The notes below the pieces were generated by a model, which was not told where the DNA came from, searched no databases, and worked only from the letters and a program-made list of their open reading frames with translations. The translations under genes and the position numbers were made by a program. A DNA stretch of 64,000 bases from JAPPLB01 sp965206655 (GTDB lineage Bacteria; Acidobacteriota; Terriglobia; Bryobacterales; UBA6623): contig CBDBKC010000035.1 of NCBI GenBank assembly GCA_965206655.1, positions 310,001 through 374,000 on the forward strand. Direction: 5' to 3'. Positions 34,103 to 42,456 of the stretch are shown here, one piece after another; positions within the stretch are counted from its first letter, which is position 1; each line of letters opens with the position of its first letter.

Positions 34103-35602
34103 ATGTATCAAGTGGAGCTATACGCTCAAGTACGGCGGAGTGTCATCGTTGAGGGGCTGAGTGAACGCGAGGCCGTCAAACGGTTCGGTTTGGCGCGGGA
34201 GACGGTGCGCAAGATGCTGCGCTACAAGGCGCCGCCGGGCTATCGGCGGCGTCAACCGGTGAAGCGGCCGAAGCTGGATTCGTTCACAGGAATCATTGAT
34301 CAGATACTGCTTGACGATCAGCAGCAGCCGAGGAAACAGCGTCACACGGCACAGCGCATCTTCGACCGCTTGCGCGACGAGTACGACTTCACGGGCGGTT
34401 ACACAATCATCAAGGACTACGTTCGCGAGAAGAAGCTGGGCGGTCAAGAGATGTTTGTGCCGCTGGCACATCCTCCTGGCGATGCGCAAGCTGACTTCGG
34501 TGAAGCACTGGTTGTCATTGACCGAGTGCAGCGTAAGGCCCACTTCTTGGTGGTCGATCTACCGCACAGCGATGACGCCTTTGTAAAAGCCTTTCCCGCC
34601 GAGACGACGGAAGCCTTTTGCGAAGGACACAACGCCGCGTTTCGCTACTTTGGCGGTGTGCCGCGCAGCATTGTCTACGACAACACGAAGTTGGCGGTAG
34701 CAAGGATTCTCGGCGACGGTACGCGCAAACGCACACGAGCGTTCAGTGAGTTGCAGTCGCACTACTTGTTCGCTGATCGTTTCGGCCGGCCAGGCAAGGG
34801 TAACGACAAAGGCAAGGTGGAAGGCTTGGTGGGCTATGGGCGGCGCAACTTCATGGTGCCGATCCCCCGGTTCTCGAGTTGGGAAGCCTTCAACGAACAC
34901 CTCGAAGCCAAGTGCCGCAAGAACCGTGAGCGGCGCTTGCGGCGACACACCGAAACGATCGGAGAACGCTTTGAGCGCGACGCGAAAGCGTTGCTGCCAT
35001 TGCCGTCCGCGCCCTACGATGCCTGCGACAAACGTACGACCCGGGTGACGTCGTTGTCGCTGGTGCGCTATCGGACCAACGACTACTCGGTGCCGACGCG
35101 CTACGGCCATCGCCAGGTGTTGCTCAAAGCCTATGTGGACGAAGTAGTGATCTGTTGCGGCAGCGAAGAGATCGCACGCCACCGGCGCAGTTACGAACGC
35201 GAAGAGTTGATCTTCGATCCCGTCCATTATCTGGCGTTGCTGGAGCGCAAGACGAATGCGCTCGATCAAGCCGCGCCGTTGGTGGGTTGGGATCTACCGC
35301 CCGAGTTTCCGCGATTACGACGCCTGCTCGAAGTCCGCTTGGGCAAAGCGGGCAAGCGCGAGTACGTGCAGGTGTTGCGTCTGCTGGAGGACTTTCGGCT
35401 GGAGCATGTTGCGGCGGCGGTGCGCCAAGCCTGCGAACTGGGAACGATCGGCTTCGACGCCGTCAAGCATCTGTTGCTGTGCGCGATCGAACAACGTCCG
35501 CCACGGCTGGACTTAACGAAGTATCCTCACCTGCCGACGGCTCAAGTCGAGCAGACTTCGGCAGCGTCCTATCTCGCGCTCTTGGGGCAAGGAGCGGGCT
35601 GA
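34103..35602 (+). CDS. istA: IS21-family transposase IstA
   Basis: 499 residues from the ATG at 34,103 (MYQVELYAQVRRSV) with GGAGG immediately upstream; a TTG start 18 bases earlier is possible. N-terminal helix-turn-helix (SEREAVKRFGLARETVRKML), DDE integrase core with D in DAQADFGEALV, D in IVYDNTKLAV and E in GKVEGLVGYGRRNF, then the C-terminal beta-barrel (VRYRTNDYSVPTRYGHRQV). Full length. Confidence 0.92.
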   Translation: MYQVELYAQVRRSVIVEGLSEREAVKRFGLARETVRKMLRYKAPPGYRRRQPVKRPKLDSFTGIIDQILLDDQQQPRKQRHTAQRIFDRLRDEYDFTGGYTIIKDYVREKKLGGQEMFVPLAHPPGDAQADFGEALVVIDRVQRKAHFLVVDLPHSDDAFVKAFPAETTEAFCEGHNAAFRYFGGVPRSIVYDNTKLAVARILGDGTRKRTRAFSELQSHYLFADRFGRPGKGNDKGKVEGLVGYGRRNFMVPIPRFSSWEAFNEHLEAKCRKNRERRLRRHTETIGERFERDAKALLPLPSAPYDACDKRTTRVTSLSLVRYRTNDYSVPTRYGHRQVLLKAYVDEVVICCGSEEIARHRRSYEREELIFDPVHYLALLERKTNALDQAAPLVGWDLPPEFPRLRRLLEVRLGKAGKREYVQVLRLLEDFRLEHVAAAVRQACELGTIGFDAVKHLLLCAIEQRPPRLDLTKYPHLPTAQVEQTSAASYLALLGQGAG

Positions 35603-36363
35603 TGGCGAAGTCGAATCTCTTACTGGAAGCCCACCTGAAAGCGTTGCGGCTGCCGACTTTCCTGCGCGAGTACGACAAAGTGGCGCGGCAATGCGCCGCC
35701 GAGGGCTTGGACTGTAGGAGCTTCCTGAAGCAACTCTGCGAGTTGGAACTGCTCGACCGAGATCAGCGGGCGACTGAACGTCGCATCAAAGCAGCCAAGT
35801 TTCCCGTGACGAAAAGTCTCGACACATTCGACTTCCTAGCGTTGCCTTCGTTAAACAAGAAGCTCGTGCTGGAGCTGGCGCGCTGTGAGTTCATCGACCG
35901 TCGCGAGAACGTCTTGGCTCTGGGCAACTCCGGCACCGGCAAGACGCATCTCGCCCTGGCGCTAGGCCTGGCCGCTTGTCAGAGCGGTTATCGAACACGC
36001 TTCACCACGGCTGCGGCACTGGTCAATGAACTGCTCGAAGCCCGCGACGAGCGACGGCTGCTGCGCTTCCAAAAACAACTTGCCAAGCAGGATCTGCTGA
36101 TCGTCGATGAACTGGGCTATGTGCCGCTGTCGAAGACCGGCGCTGAGCTGCTGTTCGAGATCTTCTCGCAACGCTATGAACAAGGCTCCACGATGCTGAC
36201 CTCAAACTTGCCGTTCACCGAGTGGACAGAGGTGCTCGGGTCCGAGCGCATGACCGGCGCTCTGCTCGATCGCCTCACCCACCACGTTCACATCCTGGAG
36301 ATGAACGGCGAAAGCTTCCGCCTCAAACAGAGTCAAAAGAAACGGTCTCGCTCTTCCGACTGA
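35602..36363 (+). CDS. istB: IS21-family ATPase helper IstB
   Basis: 253 residues. The ATG shares the last base of the istA stop (TGATG). Walker A GNSGTGKTHLALALG (about residues 109-123), Walker B DLLIVDELGYVPLS, sensor TMLTSNLPFTEW and the DRLTHHVHILEMNGESFR tail are all characteristic. It directs IstA to the target and multimerises on DNA. Confidence 0.94.
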   Translation: MAKSNLLLEAHLKALRLPTFLREYDKVARQCAAEGLDCRSFLKQLCELELLDRDQRATERRIKAAKFPVTKSLDTFDFLALPSLNKKLVLELARCEFIDRRENVLALGNSGTGKTHLALALGLAACQSGYRTRFTTAAALVNELLEARDERRLLRFQKQLAKQDLLIVDELGYVPLSKTGAELLFEIFSQRYEQGSTMLTSNLPFTEWTEVLGSERMTGALLDRLTHHVHILEMNGESFRLKQSQKKRSRSSD

Positions 36364-36533
36364 CCCGCCCGCCGCTCGCGCCGGTTTTCGTGGGCCGCCT
36401 TCCACTACGCCTGGGTCGCCCTAAAGGGCGCCCTCAGGCTCCGTTCCAGCCGTCCCACGAAAACCGCTACCACTCCCCCAACTGGTCTAGTTTTACTCCG
36501 CCGAAGTGGTCTAATTTCTCTCCGCCCTTGACA
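36364..36533. repeat. Right end of the IS21 element with repeated transposase sites
   Basis: The non-coding tail after istB contains two inward repeats of the TCTAGTTTT / TCTAATTTC type (around 36,485-36,495 and 36,510-36,520) and the terminal CCGCCCTTGACA. A G/C-rich palindromic stretch at about 36,399-36,440 (GGCCGCC...GGGCGCC) may be a terminator for istB. Confidence 0.5.
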
Positions 36534-36545
36534 CCTGGCCTCGTC

Positions 36546-36808
36546 TTACTGCGCATCTTGCGGCTCGGCCAGCCAGATGTTGGCTTTGGATTCGGTGAGC
36601 GGGAGATAAAGACGATCGTTGGTCATGGCGTAGCCGAACTCCACCCTAATGAAAGAGACGGTATGGACGCGCCCGTGGAAATGCCGTATTGACTTCAGCG
36701 GCCCTTGCGGCTTTTTGGTAGCAGGCTCCAAAGGCTGGGCATAGAGGCAGTGGAACCCGTCGCGACGAGAATGGAAGTACAGTGTGTTGCCGTCAGGCGA
36801 CCACCAAG
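36546..36808 (-). pseudogene. C-terminal fragment of a PD40/WD40-like beta-propeller protein
   Basis: About 85 codons ending in a TAA at 36,546. WWSPDGNTLYFHSRRDG is a typical PD40 repeat, followed by CLYAQPLEPATKKPQGPL and LTESKANIWLAEP, the last blade found in acidobacterial Ser/Thr-kinase propeller proteins. The 5' part is lost at the left end of IS1380 copy 1 (36,809); the apparent start codon lies inside the IS. Confidence 0.75.
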
Positions 36809-38474
36809 CCAGGATTTCCATTTTGGCCCTGGCACGGTGAAAGTATACACCCGCGCTGCCCCGAAGACCACGTCTTTCCGCGCTGAACCCTGCACATCAC
36901 CTCCGGCGGCAGGCCCCAAAGCCCGTCCGTCCGCTCACAGACGTTGATGGAGCGGGCTGAACGGCACACCGGCCGACACTGCTCCCTGCGAAGCCTTTTC
37001 GGAGCTAAAAACTGTTGATCCTCGTCCAGGTAACGCTACCCGCTCGGCAGCGGCAGCGCCCAGATCCTGTGCAGCATGTCACCGAACAGCCGCCGGTTCA
37101 GATGCCCCTCGGCCAGCAGCAACCAGTAGTAGCGCGCGTGCTTGACCAGCCGGCCGCCGGTCTTCATCAGCCGCTGCTGCAAGCTCGTGAGCGACCAACT
37201 CTTGATCCTGTTCGGCAGTCCGAGCCGCCGCCACAAGTTGCCCAGGTTGTAGGCCAGCACGCTGAGTTGCAGTCGCACTTCGTTGGCCCGAAAGCGATGG
37301 CACGAAAGCCGCGTCCAGTGCGTGGCCTGTTTGCCTTCTTTAATCCATTGCTCGGCCGTGCCGCGCTTGTTGTAGAAGCGCACCACCGACCGGCTTGGCA
37401 AGCTCATGTTGGTCACGATAAATCCGACCCGCGGGAACAGCTCACCGAGATGATGCTCGACCTTGGCCACGATGCGTCGCGGCTTGGACCAACTCTCCGC
37501 CTGATAGCGGAAGCTCTTGTAGCGCACCAAGGGCTTGCGACCCGGCCTGCCCGGCGGGCGAAACAAGATGTCTTCGATCGCCAATTCCAAGCTCTTGTTG
37601 GCCGGAATGCGAATGGCGTACTGCACTCCGCGTTCCTCCGAAAACTCATAAATCTCCGGCTTGGCAAAGGCCGCATCGCCCCGGAAGGTGACCTGTTTGC
37701 CCACAGCCTGTTGGCGCTTGATCTCGGGCAGCAGCAACTCCTTCCAGTCCTCAGCGCTGTGCACGTTGCCTGGACGCAGCTTCGCCGCCAGGCAATCCCC
37801 ATGCTGGTTGAACAACAACAGCGGGTGGTAGCAGACCGACTCGAAATGGCCGTTGTAGGCGCTGCCCTCTTGCTGGCCGTGGACAGGGCTTTCGGTCGAA
37901 TCCATGTCGAGCACGACGCGCTCGGAGTCGTCTTGCGTCTCGGCTTGCGCCACCAGCTCGCGGTTCACAGCCATCAGCCCCAGCAAGTTCTCCTCGCTCG
38001 CCAGCATCTCCGTCTCGAAGCTCTGCAGTCGCGAGGTCAGTGCCCCGCCGCGATCCCAGTTCCTCTTCGAGCCGATCAAGCGAAACGTCGGGTCAGCCGA
38101 CACTCGGACGGCGTCATTGAGGTCCTCGTAGCCTGCCAGCCGAGAGTAGACTGACTGCCGCAGCAGATCGGCCAGCGGGAACTTCTTGTTCAAGCCTTGC
38201 CGTGGGTCACTGAGGTGTTCGTCGATCAGCTTCCCGAGTCCGAGTCGCTCGTCCAGCTCGCGGACCAGGATCAGCCCGCCGTCGGAAGTGACACGCGATC
38301 CTTGGAAATCGACTTTCAATAAGCCGTTGAAGCTTAGCTGGAACGGTTTGTTTTCTTTTTCACCCATTGGGTGTTGATCTCCTCAGCGCCTTGAGTGCTT
38401 TCCAACCCGCATAAATAAAGGCGTCCGAGGCCACCCGATGGTTAGCAGAATCGAAACTAAAGTGGGAATCCGGG
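36809..38474 (-). mobile_element. IS1380-family insertion sequence, copy 1
   Basis: 1,666 bp. Ends are inverted repeats: left CCAGGATTTCCATTTTGG, right (reverse strand) CCCGGATTCCCACTTTAG. Carries one transposase in minus orientation. Essentially the same sequence recurs in direct orientation at 54,841-56,506; the one difference I noticed is GATC versus GAGC near 38,222. The flanks (CAAG left, TTAC right) show no 4-bp duplication, and both sides abut truncated genes. Confidence 0.93.
37036..38367 (-). CDS. IS1380-family transposase (copy 1)
   Basis: 443 residues. DDE residues are seen as VVLDMDSTESPVHG (D), TFRGDAAFAKPEIY (D) and TAEQWIKEGKQATHW (E), within the DUF4277/IS1380 fold. Start MGEKENKPFQLSF. 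Full length and intact. Differs from copy 2 by Ile versus Leu in LGKLIDEHL. The large opposite-strand ORF here is a shadow. Confidence 0.95.
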   Translation of the reverse strand: MGEKENKPFQLSFNGLLKVDFQGSRVTSDGGLILVRELDERLGLGKLIDEHLSDPRQGLNKKFPLADLLRQSVYSRLAGYEDLNDAVRVSADPTFRLIGSKRNWDRGGALTSRLQSFETEMLASEENLLGLMAVNRELVAQAETQDDSERVVLDMDSTESPVHGQQEGSAYNGHFESVCYHPLLLFNQHGDCLAAKLRPGNVHSAEDWKELLLPEIKRQQAVGKQVTFRGDAAFAKPEIYEFSEERGVQYAIRIPANKSLELAIEDILFRPPGRPGRKPLVRYKSFRYQAESWSKPRRIVAKVEHHLGELFPRVGFIVTNMSLPSRSVVRFYNKRGTAEQWIKEGKQATHWTRLSCHRFRANEVRLQLSVLAYNLGNLWRRLGLPNRIKSWSLTSLQQRLMKTGGRLVKHARYYWLLLAEGHLNRRLFGDMLHRIWALPLPSG

Positions 38475-38900
38475 TTACCTTGTCCTCAATCGTTGGGACC
38501 AAGGATCGGGAAAGATTCCGGAGCTGGAGGTGATCGGCCCCGCGCCCGCCAAACAAATGACCGAGCTACTGTTCGGCGAGGACGGCGTTTACGGACCCGA
38601 CCTGGCGGGCCGCACTCGTCATCCGGGCAGCCAGTTCATCTACGAGATGCGCGGTGGGGTGCTGCCTCGTAGGCGGCCCGTGCCCCTGGTGTCGGAAGTC
38701 ACCAAAGGGGAGACCGTGACGCGCGGCTCATGGAACGTTCAGGTGGCGGAGGTTGTCCACTGCCAACCCTACTTGACATGCCTCGCTTACCGCCTCAACA
38801 CTCCCGACAGCTCAATCGTTTTCGGCGGGGACACCGCACCGACAGCGAGACTCACCGAACTCGCCCGAGGCGCCGACGTGCTGCTCAATATGTGCCACAT
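38475..38900 (+). pseudogene. Metallo-beta-lactamase-fold (RNase Z-like) protein, N-terminally truncated, first part
   Basis: Coding sequence runs straight out of the IS1380 right end (YLVLNRWDQGSGKIPELEVIG in part), so the start and the HxHxDH site are lost. The family C-terminal half follows: MTELLFGEDGVYGPDL, VAEVVHCQPYLTCLAYRL and the conserved SIVFGGDTAPTARLTELARGA, where Asp is a metal ligand. Interrupted after LLNMCH by the IS4 element; it resumes at 40,230. Confidence 0.8.
38892..38900. repeat. 9-bp target duplication of the IS4-family element, left copy
   Basis: GTGCCACAT directly before the element, repeated at 40,221-40,229. Confidence 0.92.
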
Positions 38901-40220
38901 CACTACTGTCCGGTTAGAAGTCGAATAGAATCAGCTGGTTGGGGTGATCGAGTAAGTTTTCATGGGAGTCTGATGGCTGCAAGGCCTGTAAAATGGGCGT
39001 TTTCTCAAATAGGGTAACGCTGAGAATCTGTAGGATTTGGTAGAGACTCGCCTCCAGGCCCAACCTCTTCCGCACGATCGCCACCAGCACGTACACCGAG
39101 ACGGCGATCCAAATCTGGGTCTTCACGGCGTTCTCGCTGGCGGCGTAGAACTTCTTGATCCGCAAGTGCTGCTTGACCCACTTGAAGAACAGCTCCACCT
39201 GCCAGCGCGAACGGTAGATCTCGGCGATGGTCAGTGCCGGGAGCGCGAAGTTGTTGGTCAGGAACTTCAGCCGCTTGTTCGTCGCGGCGTCGACGTAGCT
39301 GACGCGCCTCAACGGGTCCGGATAGACTTTGGCCGATTCGATGGCAGTCAGTATGACGGTCTGATCCGAGCGCACGCCCGTAGATTTGTCGACGGGATGC
39401 GAGTAGCGCCGTTGGAGCAAGATGTTCTTCTTGGTTCGCACGACGAAGAACGACGAGCAGAGGGTGAACACGAAGAGGCGTTCGAAATCCACGTAGGCCC
39501 GATCCATAACGTAGAAGGCGCCGGGCTCGGGTAGGAACTCGTCGAGGATGTTGACGTCGTGCGTTTTGCCGTCGGTAATGCGGATAAACGTGGGGATGTT
39601 ACCGTGCAGGTCCAACAGCGTGTGCATCTTCACGGCGGCCTTGCGCCGGCGGAACTTGGCCCACGGGAACAGCGAGAGGCACAGGTCGATGGTGGTCGAG
39701 TCCAGAGCGTAGAGACTTTGATTGAGATCCACGCCGATCGGATCGCGGGCATACAAGGGCCGCGCGATGCGAATCAAGGCCTGAGCGAAATCGGCATAGA
39801 TCCGCCAGTCGCGCGACTCGTTAGCGTCGGCCAGTGTCGAGCGCGCGACGTTGCCGCGGAATCCCATGTGGTAGAGCTTGCCGCCAAGCGAACGCAGGCA
39901 CGCTTCGATATCGCGGAGGCTTTCGCGGTAGGTCAACTGGGCGAAGGACATCGAGAGGAACTGATCCCAGCAGGAGAAGCTGCGCGAGCCCCGGTCGCCA
40001 TCGTAGCGGGCCACACAGCGCCGGAACTCGCGATCCGGAAGAAAGCTGATCAACTGCGCGAATACGGTGCGGCCCAGATTCATGAGCCATTGTCGGCTCA
40101 GGACGGATGACGCTCAAACGGCGCACCGCCGCTCAAATCGCGGCAAGAAAAAACAACACCTAACCCACTTTTCTACAACCAGTTGCAGGCCGCCCACCGC
40201 TTATCAGCCGGACAGTAGTG
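38901..40220 (-). mobile_element. IS4-family insertion sequence
   Basis: 1,320 bp with inverted ends CACTACTGTCCGG ... CCGGACAGTAGTG and a 9-bp direct repeat of host DNA. One transposase in minus orientation. Removing the element and one repeat rejoins the host codons as L-L-N-M-C-H-M-I-N-G in frame. Confidence 0.95.
38914..40083 (-). CDS. IS4-family transposase
   Basis: 389 residues. N-terminal DUF4372-type region (TVFAQLISFLPDREFRRCV), DDE core: SLYALDSTTIDLCL (D), FYVMDRAYVDFERL (D) and IYRSRWQVELFFKWVKQHL, the Y-R-E-K signature of IS4. Intact and of normal length. Its start lies 137 bases from the right end. Confidence 0.95.
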   Translation of the reverse strand: MNLGRTVFAQLISFLPDREFRRCVARYDGDRGSRSFSCWDQFLSMSFAQLTYRESLRDIEACLRSLGGKLYHMGFRGNVARSTLADANESRDWRIYADFAQALIRIARPLYARDPIGVDLNQSLYALDSTTIDLCLSLFPWAKFRRRKAAVKMHTLLDLHGNIPTFIRITDGKTHDVNILDEFLPEPGAFYVMDRAYVDFERLFVFTLCSSFFVVRTKKNILLQRRYSHPVDKSTGVRSDQTVILTAIESAKVYPDPLRRVSYVDAATNKRLKFLTNNFALPALTIAEIYRSRWQVELFFKWVKQHLRIKKFYAASENAVKTQIWIAVSVYVLVAIVRKRLGLEASLYQILQILSVTLFEKTPILQALQPSDSHENLLDHPNQLILFDF

Positions 40221-40229
40221 GTGCCACAT
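40221..40229. repeat. 9-bp target duplication of the IS4-family element, right copy
   Basis: GTGCCACAT, identical to 38,892-38,900. Confidence 0.92.
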
Positions 40230-40479
40230 GATCAACGGGCTCGTCGAGGACCCTCGGATCACCGGTTGCTGCTCGGGCCATCTCGACGCCGCGCGCACCG
40301 CGAAAGACGCCGGAGTAAAGACGCTGGTATTAGTACACATCACCGAGCAACTTGAGCAACCCGGAGTCCGCGAGCGCATCCTTCACGAGGCGGCCCAAAT
40401 TTTCGACGGTCAGATCATCTTCGGTGAAGACTTGATGGATGTACCGCTAGGCGACATCGCCCCGGTGGGAATCCGCTAG
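40230..40479 (+). pseudogene. Metallo-beta-lactamase-fold protein, last part
   Basis: Continues the host frame with MINGLVEDPRITGCCSGHLDAARTAKDAGVKTLVLVHITEQ (quoted in part only as family match), where the histidine of CSGHLDAAR and that of LVHITEQ match the last metal ligands of RNase Z-like enzymes. It ends GDIAPVGIR at a TAG inside a CTAG palindrome that is also the target of the adjacent IS481 element. Confidence 0.8.
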
Positions 40480-41423
40480 GTGTGGAGTGTCAACAGGTTG
40501 TTCATAGGAAGCATGAGTCTGGAGAAGGGCGGACGATAGCGGAGAGCGGCGTGAGGGCGATGCCAGTTGTAGTCGTGCAGCCAGGGTAACAGATGGGCAG
40601 CGCGCTGCTGGGATGAGCAGTAGGAGCGAGCGTAAGCCCATTCTCTCAGAGCGGTCTGGATGAAGCGTTCGGCTTTGCCGTTGGTGCGCGGCGTGTAAGG
40701 CCGTGTGAAGCGATGACGGATATCGAGACGACGGCAGGCATCGCGGAAGAGCCGGGAGCGGTAACAAGAGCCGTTGTCGGTGAGCAGGCGGCGGATGCGG
40801 ACGCCGAGCGAGCGATAGTAACCGACGGCAGCATTGAGGAAAGCTACGGCGGAGTCGCTCCGCTCATCGGAGAGGATCTGGGAGAAAGCCACACGGGAGT
40901 GGTCGTCGATGGCGACGTGCATGAATTCCCAGCCGGCGCCGCGGCAGCGGTGGGATTTGTCGGAGGTGACGCGATGACCGGCGCGCTGGAAGCGGCCGAG
41001 CTTCTTGATATCGAGATGTAACAGATCGCCGGGTGCGGGGTGTTCGTAGCGGCGCACGGGCGGGGCGGGTTCGAGATCGCGGATGCGGTTGAGGCCGGCG
41101 CGGCGCAAAATGCGGCTGACGGTGGCCTGAGAGACTCCGACACGAGTGGCAATGCGGTAGCCGGCCCAACGTTGTCGGCGCAGAGCAACGACACGGGCCG
41201 CGCTGGGCGCAGCAGTGCGGCGCGGGCTGCGAAGGGGGCGTGAGGAGCGGTCGACGAGACCGGCCTGACCCTCAGCCCGAAACCGCGCGAGCCATTTGCG
41301 TACGGTTCGCTCTGAGACGCCACAGGCCGCCGCGGCGGCCTGTGCGTTCTCCCCACCGAGGACGCGGCGAACCAACAGGGCTCGACCTTTCGGTGTCAAT
41401 CGTGCATTCTGATGGATGTTCAT
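40476..41423 (-). CDS. IS481-family transposase
   Basis: 315 residues from the ATG at 41,423 (MNIHQNARLTPKGRALL); the frame opens at 41,489. Helix-turn-helix ACGVSERTVRKWLARF, then DDE core: LLHLDIKKLGRF (D), RRLLTDNGSCYRS (D) and TNGKAERFIQTALREW (E). The stop codon TAG is not in the element but is created by the target CTAG, as in other IS481 insertions. Confidence 0.93.
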   Translation of the reverse strand: MNIHQNARLTPKGRALLVRRVLGGENAQAAAAACGVSERTVRKWLARFRAEGQAGLVDRSSRPLRSPRRTAAPSAARVVALRRQRWAGYRIATRVGVSQATVSRILRRAGLNRIRDLEPAPPVRRYEHPAPGDLLHLDIKKLGRFQRAGHRVTSDKSHRCRGAGWEFMHVAIDDHSRVAFSQILSDERSDSAVAFLNAAVGYYRSLGVRIRRLLTDNGSCYRSRLFRDACRRLDIRHRFTRPYTPRTNGKAERFIQTALREWAYARSYCSSQQRAAHLLPWLHDYNWHRPHAALRYRPPFSRLMLPMNNLLTLHT

Positions 41424-41506
41424 TCGGTCTCTCCAAGGTTGCTGTTGTGGGATAACTCCAGCTTCCTTGGTCCGGGACCGAATGAACAACCTATTGAAAG
41501 ATCACA
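40481..41506 (-). mobile_element. IS481-family insertion sequence at a CTAG target
   Basis: 1,026 bp with ends TGTG...TCAACAGGTTGTTCAT (left) and TGTG...TCAATAGGTTGTTCAT (right, reverse strand). Flanks are GCTAGG (40,475-40,480) and GCTAGC (41,507-41,512), that is NCTAGN with one mismatch. IS481 of Bordetella is known to duplicate a 6-bp NCTAGN target. Confidence 0.9.
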
Positions 41507-41516
41507 GCTAGCCCAC

Positions 41517-42404
41517 TCACGGAACCTGCATCGGAACAATCCTGTTCCGCAGTAGGCCGATGTCTTCGATCTCGACTTCGAGCACATCGCCCACTTGCAT
41601 CTCGTGGCGCTCGCCCGGCAGCACGGCCGGAGCCACGGTCCCGGTGTAAATCACGTCGCCCGGCAGCAAGGTCATGTAACGGCTTATATAGCTGACAAGC
41701 TCGCGCACATCAGTCCGCATATACTTCGTGCGGCCCTTCGCAACGGTGTCACCGTTCAGGCGAACCTCGATCCGCAGATCACGCCAGTCAACGCCCTTCG
41801 CAATCACCGGCCCCAGGCAAGCCCACGTGTCGGTTCCCTTGGAGATGAGCCGGGTCGGCTCCTTGAGCTGCGCCAGTTCTTTGTACCAAGTGTTCTCGCT
41901 GAAGTCGTTCCCCACGCTGTAACCGAAGATGTGGTCTTCGGCGTCATCGACCCGGATGTGCCGGCCCTTCTTGCCGATGATGATGACCAACTCGCCCTCG
42001 AAGTTGAGGTTCATCGCCTCGGGCGGTAGTTCCACACCACCCTCATGCGCGTTCAGCGACGTCGGCATCTTGGCGAAGTAGCGGGGGTGTCGGACGCTGA
42101 GCGGCGGGCCTTCGGGAAGATTCGAATTCAGCGCGACGCCGATCACTTTCGAGACCCTCATCGGGTCCAAAGGAATCTCCAACTTCACACTCGATAGCGG
42201 AAACGTCTTGCCCGTAGGCCGTGCGCCCTGCAGGAAATCGCCGTCCAATTCACGGACGGTCTGCCCGTCGAGAACGCCGTACGACGTGTTACCGCCTTGC
42301 GTAAACCGGACATAACGCGTGATGCCCGACTGCGCCCAGACAGCGAGCTGCGTGAACGTCAGCAGAAACAGGGAGACGATGGTGCGTTGGATCATTCGAT
42401 TCAT
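41517..42404 (-). CDS. Fumarylacetoacetate hydrolase (FAH) family protein with signal peptide
   Basis: 295 residues from the ATG at 42,404 (AAGGT upstream); the frame is open to 42,515. A signal peptide (TIVSLFLLTFTQLAVWAQ) precedes a full FAH fold: VIGVALNSNLPEG, the metal-binding NLNFEGELVIIIGKKGRHI (Glu), IFGYSVGNDFSENTWY (Asp) and GDVIYTGTVAPAVLPGE. Family members hydrolyse or decarboxylate beta-diketo acids and are normally cytoplasmic, so export is unusual. It follows the creatininase-family gene on the same strand. Confidence 0.85.
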   Translation of the reverse strand: MNRMIQRTIVSLFLLTFTQLAVWAQSGITRYVRFTQGGNTSYGVLDGQTVRELDGDFLQGARPTGKTFPLSSVKLEIPLDPMRVSKVIGVALNSNLPEGPPLSVRHPRYFAKMPTSLNAHEGGVELPPEAMNLNFEGELVIIIGKKGRHIRVDDAEDHIFGYSVGNDFSENTWYKELAQLKEPTRLISKGTDTWACLGPVIAKGVDWRDLRIEVRLNGDTVAKGRTKYMRTDVRELVSYISRYMTLLPGDVIYTGTVAPAVLPGERHEMQVGDVLEVEIEDIGLLRNRIVPMQVP

Positions 42405-42456
42405 AACTTTACCTTGGAAACAGGAATCAGATTGTGGACGGGGATCTTCAACGAAC

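Larger units (their letters stand above)
34025..36533 (+). mobile_element. IS21-family insertion sequence (istA-istB)
   Basis: About 2.5 kb holding istA and istB with overlapping stop/start. The ends share an inverted repeat: left GGGCGGCGCAAAATTAGACC (34,031-34,050), right (reverse strand) GGGCGGAGAGAAATTAGACC. A second inner copy of the AAACTAGACCAGTT type lies near 36,480-36,497, as is usual for the multiple end repeats of IS21. No clear target duplication was found, so the outer limits are approximate. Confidence 0.8.

Noticed and set aside
35155..36363. 402-codon extended form of IstB beginning at 35,155
   Set aside because: The extra N-terminal part is a shadow of istA; the ATG at 35,602 gives the normal IstB start and overlaps the istA stop.
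37015..38154. 379-codon plus-strand ORF opposite the IS1380 transposase (also at 55,047-56,186)
   Set aside because: It is an antisense shadow of the transposase, Gln/Arg/Leu-rich with no domain, and recurs only because the IS is duplicated.
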